Below are positions 59,190 through 64,000 of a DNA stretch of 64,000 nucleotides, one piece after another. Positions within the stretch are counted from its first letter, which is position 1, and each line of letters opens with the position of its first letter. The notes beneath the pieces are model-generated. The model was not told the origin of the DNA, ran no database searches, and saw only the letters and a program-made list of their open reading frames with translations. Origin of the DNA: Laburnicola sp. R22_1 (lineage: Eukaryota > Ascomycota > Dothideomycetes > Pleosporales > Didymosphaeriaceae). A program made the position numbers and the translations under genes. The stretch lies in contig JACONQ010000001.1 of assembly GCA_014281115.1 (NCBI GenBank), positions 868,001 through 932,000 of the forward strand, given 5' to 3'.

Positions 59190-59482
59190 ATATTCTATTA
59201 GTAGCCCGGATAGATTAGTCCGCTAGATAGTTTTTCTTAGCAACTTCGAGGTCCTTTATAACTTATTATAGAACACCACCAACGTTACTTTATAGTAACT
59301 TATAATAACCTACTATAACTTATAATATACTAAGTTACTATTTAATCTACTTTTTACGTCTTGTAGCCTCTTTGCGCGGCTATAGTAGCCGCGTAAAGCT
59401 AAGAAGTCTTTCTTAGCAGTACAAACTTACAATAGGACTTTCTATAATATATAATATATTATCTACTATACTATACGTAGGC
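59190..59482 (+). repeat. LTR-like direct repeat, left copy
   Basis: Begins ATTCTATTAGTAGCCCGGAT and ends ATACGTAGGCAATATATA. It is collinear with 60254-60536, differing mainly by T/C and A/G exchanges plus a small insertion near 59300. The pair encloses about 770 bases without coding content. Confidence 0.7.
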
Positions 59483-60253
59483 AATATATAATATACTTAT
59501 TATAATTTATAGTAAAGTATACTATATCTCAAGTAGTACTTTATCTAATTTTTAGTTACTAAGTGCGTACTATTATAAGATAAAGTTAACCTATTATTTT
59601 TAGCCTTATAGTAACCTATAATATAATTACTCTAATTTACTATTAACACTATCTAAAAATAAACTACTAAAGGTAATATTTAACTTCTTCTTTATCTCTT
59701 TATCTATTTAATAGGTCCTTGTATTATGCCTAGGCTCTTTGCACCTTCTATAGCAGTGTTATGTTAAGGGACCTGCCTCTCCCTTACTACTGCCTCGCGC
59801 CTTTTTTAATAACTTTACCCTAATAGAAGGGCTTTCTACTCCTAAATCTGCTTCCTAAGTAAAGTCTAGCGTCCTACCTTTTTAAATGCGCTTTCTTTTA
59901 CGCGTTTTTTACTTTATTAGAACCTTAATTTGCTCTTTAAGTTTCTTAATATAGGTCTCTTAAAGTATACTATAGTAGAGCATAAGTTTAGCACCTTTTA
60001 TAAGCTATAAGTAGCTTAATTTAGTATTAGGTAGAGACTAAATAAAAGAGTTGCATATAAGCTTTAACTAGAATCTAAACTTAAGGGTATTACTTAAGGT
60101 CCTAGCTTGCTATAGTGTATCTAGTAGAGTACCCTAAGATAGAGTGTAAATACGCATATTAAGGCGATTTACCACTACTAACGTATCCAAAGGAATAAGC
60201 CTAAAGGCCCTAAAGACTTTTTGTAGTTTTTTAGTATAAATATATTAAAAATA

Positions 60254-60536
60254 TAACATATTCTATTAGTAGCCCGGATAAATTAGTCCGCCGGATAGTT
60301 TTTCTTAGTAACTTTAAGGTCCCTTAAAACTTATTATAGAACACTACCAACGTTACTTTATAGTAACTTATAATATACTAAGTTACTATTTAATCTACTT
60401 TTTATATTATGCAGCCTCTTTACGCAGCTACTATAGCCGCGCAAAGCTAAGAAGTCTTTCTTAGTAGTACAAACTTATAATAAGACTTCCTATAATATAT
60501 AATATATTATCTACTATACTATATATAGGCAATATA
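60254..60536 (+). repeat. LTR-like direct repeat, right copy
   Basis: Same sequence as 59190-59482 (AGTAGCCCGGATAAATTAGT, AACGTTACTTTATAGTAACT, TAGCCGCGCAAAGCTAAGAA). The decayed Tc1-like element begins immediately after it, in the terminal TATATA. Confidence 0.7.
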
Positions 60537-60769
60537 TACAGTAGGGTAATACAAAAAGCGCCTAGTAAAAAGATACCTTTTAAAAGTTATATAACTAGGT
60601 GAGTTTTAATACTATATAAATAGAAAGTATATCGTTTTAAGGAGAAGGTTTAGCAGATTTAGTATAGAAAGTTAGTAAGAGCTTAGTAATCAGCGCTAAC
60701 TAGAGGTATCTTAGTAAAGTTAAGGGAATATTTTCTTTAAACTTTGACCCTATATAACTTTTCTTTCTA

Positions 60770-60872
60770 CGTAGATAAAATTCTATAACTTATATATATT
60801 ATAGTTTAGTCTATAAGGACTATATAACTTATATATATTATAGTTTAGTCTATAAGGACTATATAACTTAAT
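60770..60872 (+). repeat. tandem duplication, ~44-bp unit
   Basis: CTATAACTTATATATATTAT, then AGTTTAGTCTATAAGGACTA, appears twice in a row with almost no difference, followed by a third partial start. Confidence 0.8.
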
Positions 60873-60974
60873 TTTTATTATAGGTTTATTCATAGAAATA
60901 ATAATTATAAGGAAAAAGATAAAAATTAATTAAAATTAAACAATTAGATAGAACTAGTAAATATTATATAACTA

Positions 60975-62241
60975 GTACTTAGTATACTATCCTTTAGCCT
61001 CTATAACGTCATTATAATGCTTAGGTAAAGATAGTATACAATGATCTATAGCCTCCTGTGGAATTAAATCTCACTCCTCTTATATAGCTCTTTTAAAGGC
61101 TTCTACACTAGATTTACTAGTGCCAAAGCCTAAAGAAGCCCTATTTCTTTTTCCTAGCCTATCTTTTAATAGACTCCAAACGTTTTCTATAGGATTTAAG
61201 TCTGGTGAATAGCGTGGATGCCCAAAAACAAAGACTTTATTCCTAGAAAACCACCTTTTCACCTGTGGAGTTCCGTGGATCTTCGAAATATCCTGTTGAA
61301 ATTTCCAGCCTAGTTATAATTAGTATAAAGAATAAGATTATAAAAATATACTATATATATATATTATATATATTAAAAGAAAAAAGAAAAAAGAAAAAAA
61401 GAGGTACTTTACTTACCTCTTTTTAAAAGAGGTTTTAAGACAGGATTTAAACACTCCTGTATATATCTAGTATTATTAAAGGTCCTAGTTTTAATAGGGT
61501 CCCTTAAAAACACTAGTTTAGAACGTCCTCCTATCCAAATACAGCCCTAGTCTAAGATAGAAATATCTCGCGCTTTTAGTGAATTAGTACTAGCTCAAAA
61601 AAAAAGATATAAAAAAAGTAAAATAGCCCAATCATAGAGAGAAAAGGGCTCTATAATTCTAGAATTTAAAAGAAATTAATAACTTACTAGTTGTTCGGTT
61701 TTTGCGCTATTCAGGCCCAATTTTCGATTTTCCCCTTTTTCTTATATATTCTTGCCTATTACCATGTCCCCTTTGGATAGTAGACTCGTCAGAAAATATA
61801 ACTTTAGCAAAGTTAATATTTTCTAGCTCCTTAACTATCTCTTTAGCCCAGAATTCTCTTCTTTTAGCTCTTTCTTTAGTTAAATAGGCCCTTTTTCTTA
61901 GAGACGTTAAAAGAATAGTCTTCTCCTTTTAAAACTCTCTGTAACGTCCTCTTAGTAAAGCCAAAACTATTCTCTTCTAATAGCCTCTTATTTGTCTTCT
62001 TAGGGCTTTTAGTTAAATCCCTATTAATAACTCTTTTCTTCCTAGAAGTAATCTTAGTTACTCTCCCTTGTTTTACCCCTTTTAATAAGTTATCTCCCTT
62101 ATTTCTCTTATTAATACGTCTAATAGCAGTCTTAATAGATTGTAGAGGCTTATTAAGGGTAGTAGCAATAGTAAAATTAGAAGTATTTGCTTTTTTAAGT
62201 AAAGAAACTTAACTTTCGAGTTTTGACAATTTTGGCTCCAT
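60975..62241 (-). pseudogene. decayed DD34E transposase, probably with two introns
   Basis: Starts MEPKLSKLES at 62241, with a stop soon after. Downstream fragments in order: NTSNFTIATTLNKPLQSIK (helix-turn-helix part), FAKVIFSDESTIQRG (first Asp), GCIWIGGRSKLVFLRDPIKT, WKFQQDISKIHG (second Asp), SPDLNPIENVWSLLKDRLG (Glu), and AIDHCILSLPKHYNDVIEAK. The last two acidic residues are 34 apart. A GTAAGT...TAACTAG segment at about 61315-61425 and another at about 61580-61690 look like introns. Several stops break the frame, so it is a pseudogene. Confidence 0.78.
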
Positions 62242-62814
62242 TCGAGGAAATACAAAAGAGACAATTTACTAGACAAAAGATATTATATTATACTATAATC
62301 TTAGTAATAAATCACGTGATTTAATTAACTTTTAAAATCACGTGATTTTTTAACCTTGAATAATTTCTTAATTAAGTTATATAAGTACTCCGAAATTTTG
62401 CTTACGTAATCTAAACTAGGCCTAGAATAGCTAGTAAAAACATTAGCCTAGTAGCCTACTAAATAAACAAGTCATAACGCCTTAAAAATTGACTTTTTAG
62501 AAATACTAAGTTTAGAGATAGATACCTTAAGGACCCTGCTTAGTAAGCACGTAACTAGTACCTAATCTTAATCCCCTATATTTCCTCTTGAAAACCGTAT
62601 ACTTTTTATTTACATAGTATTAAAACTCACTTAGTTATATAACTTTTAAAAAGGTATCTTTTTACTAGACGCTTTTTTTGTGTTACCCTACTGTAGTATT
62701 ATTTTATTTTTACTTAGATTGCTTTTATATACACTTTTAAAGATTAACTAAAGTTACTAATTTTATTACTATTAATTTTATATAATATAAGTTACGTCGC
62801 TTTTTTATAATTAT

Positions 62815-62932
62815 CTTTTTACGCTCTTTTTAATTACTAAGCAGGGGCTCTGCTTTTTTATTATGTTATTTAAGATAAAAGCCTTTGTCGTCCTACCCCT
62901 AGGTAGATAAATTAACGCTACATAAGTTACGT
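62815..62932 (+). repeat. ~105-bp interspersed repeat, copy h
   Basis: TTTTTACGCTCTTTTTAATT, ACTAAGCAGGGGCTCTGC, AAAGCCTTTGTCGTCCTACC, CCTAGGTAGATAAATTAACG: a well preserved copy. Confidence 0.85.
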
Positions 62933-62934
62933 AA

Positions 62935-63052
62935 CCTCTTTTTATTAATATCTTAAAACACTTTTCTATGTATATAATAGTAAAAGAAATAACTGCTATT
63001 ATTATAATATTTTTATTAGAATCCTCTTAGTCGTAAAAAATAAACTATAAGA
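62935..63052 (+). repeat. ~115-bp repeat family 2, copy 3
   Basis: CCTCTTTTTATTAATATCTT, AAACACTTTTCTATGTATAT, ATAACTGCTATTATTATAAT, CTCTTAGTCGTAAAA; collinear with 53130-53250 and 53885-54012. Confidence 0.75.
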
Positions 63053-63078
63053 TACGCAACCTTAATAAGTATTTTAAT

Positions 63079-63230
63079 TTAACCTATACTTAAGAGTTTA
63101 TATAACTTAACCTAATTTATACTTAAAATCTATATATTTTAACCTAACCTATACCTAAGGTCTATATAACTCTAACCTAACTTATACTTAGGGTTTATAT
63201 AACTCTAATCTAACTTAATATCTAAGCTAG
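63079..63230 (+). repeat. degenerate ~33-bp tandem repeat
   Basis: About five units with consensus near AACCTAACTTATACTTAGGG plus TTTATATAACTCT. Related sequence in the opposite orientation occurs near 48160-48225. Confidence 0.75.
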
Positions 63231-63384
63231 ATACCCTAAACCTATTTACTAGCCTACTGCGTTCGCATCGCCTACGTGCATTTCTCTTAGCCCTTCTATT
63301 GCCTAAGGCTATTAGCTATACTTACTAACCTATAACTACGTTAACTATAAGTTACTATTAGCTAAGTAGTTTTTTTAGTAGTAT

Positions 63385-63476
63385 GTTAAATTAATCTACT
63401 TAAAGGTAGAATAATAAAGACTTTTATTTTAAATAATATAAAAAAGTAAAGCCTTCTACTTAGTAAATAAAAAGAG
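63385..63476 (-). repeat. ~105-bp interspersed repeat, copy i (inverted)
   Basis: TTAATCTACTTAAAGGTAGA, ATAATAAAGACTTTTATTTT, AAGCCTTCTACTTAGTAAAT; heavily mutated. Confidence 0.75.
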
Positions 63477-63503
63477 AATAAAAGATAGTTATGTATTTAC
63501 AAT

Positions 63504-63612
63504 GTGTTATTAAATTATCTACCTAGGGGTAGAATAATAAAGGCTTTTATCTTAAATAATATAATAAAAAAGAAGAGCCTCCTACTTAGTAATTAAAAAG
63601 AGCGTAAAAAGG
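63504..63612 (-). repeat. ~105-bp interspersed repeat, copy j (inverted)
   Basis: GTGTTATTAAATTATCTACC, TAGGGGTAGAATAATAAAGG, GAGCCTCCTACTTAGTAATT, AAAAAGAGCGTAAAAAGG. Copies i and j are direct neighbours in the same orientation. Confidence 0.82.
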
Positions 63613-63660
63613 TAATTATAAAAAAAGCATTTTTTGTTATAAGTATTTACTCTACTATTA

Positions 63661-64000
63661 TAATTAGAACTTAATTAACTATTTTGCTAAGGGCTTTTAA
63701 CTCCGTTGCCTTAGCTAGCGTCTGCAGTCTGCAGGCTCTGACTGCTGCCCCCCACAGCTGTCCCTTTGCATGTTATATCCGCTAGCTCGCTCGTTTGCGC
63801 CTGTTATCCATAGCTTAGAGGCCTGCTTTACCTAACTGGCAGCATGTGAGTCTGTTACCATTTCTTTGCTCGTTGCCCTGCCGGTCCCTGCTCGCCCTTG
63901 TTGGCTCCCGTTGGGTCATGGTCAGGGTGCCAATCGGCGAGATGTGATAATTTGACTACATATTCTGCTATCCCTTCCCTTTTGAGCTACCGTTCCTGAG
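63661..64000. other. return to balanced composition, content unknown
   Basis: From about 63690 the sequence is GC-balanced again (CTGCAGTCTGCAGGCTCTGA, TTGGCTCCCGTTGGGTCATG). No gene motif is visible in the 310 bases before the window ends. It could be the edge of gene space or of another young, unmutated transposon. Confidence 0.45.

Larger units (their letters stand above)
60539..62693 (-). mobile_element. decayed Tc1/mariner element with ~100-bp inverted repeats
   Basis: The left end CAGTAGGGTAATACAAAAAG, then CGCCTAGTAAAAAGATACCT and GAGTTTTAATACTATATAAA, is mirrored at the right end (reverse complement CAGTAGGGTAACACAAAAAA, AGCGTCTAGTAAAAAGATAC, GAGTTTTAATACTATGTAAA). TA flanks both ends (60537-60538, 62694-62695). 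The interior is AT-rich and encodes a broken transposase on the minus strand. Confidence 0.85.
47462..63660. other. AT-rich, RIP-like repeat block
   Basis: Sixteen kilobases dominated by TA-rich sequence with few CpA/TpG steps compared with the gene space; open frames are short and hydrophobic or Ile/Leu/Lys/Asn-rich by composition. Repeats appear in many diverged copies whose differences are largely C-to-T and G-to-A type. This is what repeat-induced point mutation leaves in fungal genomes. Only two segments keep normal composition: 53387-53602 and 54416-55949. Parts not covered by other entries (about 48010-48425, 51190-51660, 51770-52140, 52380-53130, 54200-54415, 56180-56720, 58060-59190) hold AT-rich sequence without a recognised feature. 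Confidence 0.85.

Noticed and set aside
1..64000. tRNA, 5S rRNA or CRISPR features
   Set aside because: No cloverleaf with T-loop GGTTCGA context, no 5S-like sequence and no regularly spaced identical repeats were found by eye.

Overview
This window is nuclear DNA of a filamentous ascomycete (Pezizomycotina; a dothideomycete is my best guess, not proven). Signs are many 47-60 bp introns with GT(A/G)NGT donors and RCTRAC-like branch sites, gene families typical of such fungi (Zn2Cys6 regulator, Tps1, Vid27, PTR2), and a sharp switch at about 47.46 kb from ordinary GC-balanced gene space to an AT-rich, TpA-loaded block that looks like the product of repeat-induced point mutation (RIP).

Gene space, left to right: a Zn2Cys6/AT-hook transcription factor (246-2052, +); a 3.9 kb gap; a full-length ABCG transporter of the Yol075c type (5967-10159, +); a Yippee zinc-binding protein (10956-11660, +); the ribosome-quality-control ligase Listerin (12594-17772, -) divergent from the XPD/Rad3 helicase (18051-20580, +); an ornithine decarboxylase antizyme (21275-22207, -) whose reading frame is closed by UGA after 54 codons and continues only through a UCC-UGA +1 ribosomal frameshift; a PTR2 peptide transporter (23047-25041, +); a REV1-like BRCT protein (26801-28144, -); an unrecognised 453-residue protein (29292-30653, -); a 4.2 kb gap; trehalose-6-phosphate synthase (34915-36734, -); a HIRIP3-like histone chaperone (37710-39038, +); AP-1 beta-adaptin (40010-42606, +) and Vid27 (42995-45516, +). 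These are mostly unrelated housekeeping genes; I see no biosynthetic cluster.

The right 16 kb (47462-63660) holds no host gene. It is a layered graveyard of transposons: large diverged repeats in direct and inverted orientation, a roughly 105-bp interspersed element present at least ten times (one copy splitting another repeat, giving filled and empty sites), a 546-bp terminal-inverted-repeat element exactly at the left border, LTR-like direct repeats, and a decayed 2.15 kb Tc1/mariner element. Two younger insertions stand out by normal base composition: a 216-bp solo LTR with a perfect 5-bp target duplication, and a 1534-bp Tc1 element with long matching inverted repeats and a TA duplication, whose transposase is interrupted only by four TAG codons, each explained by one CpA to TpA change. 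The last ~340 bases return to balanced composition.

Exon coordinates were derived by eye from reading frame, splice consensus and conserved protein motifs; all proposed joins keep frame. No database search was possible.
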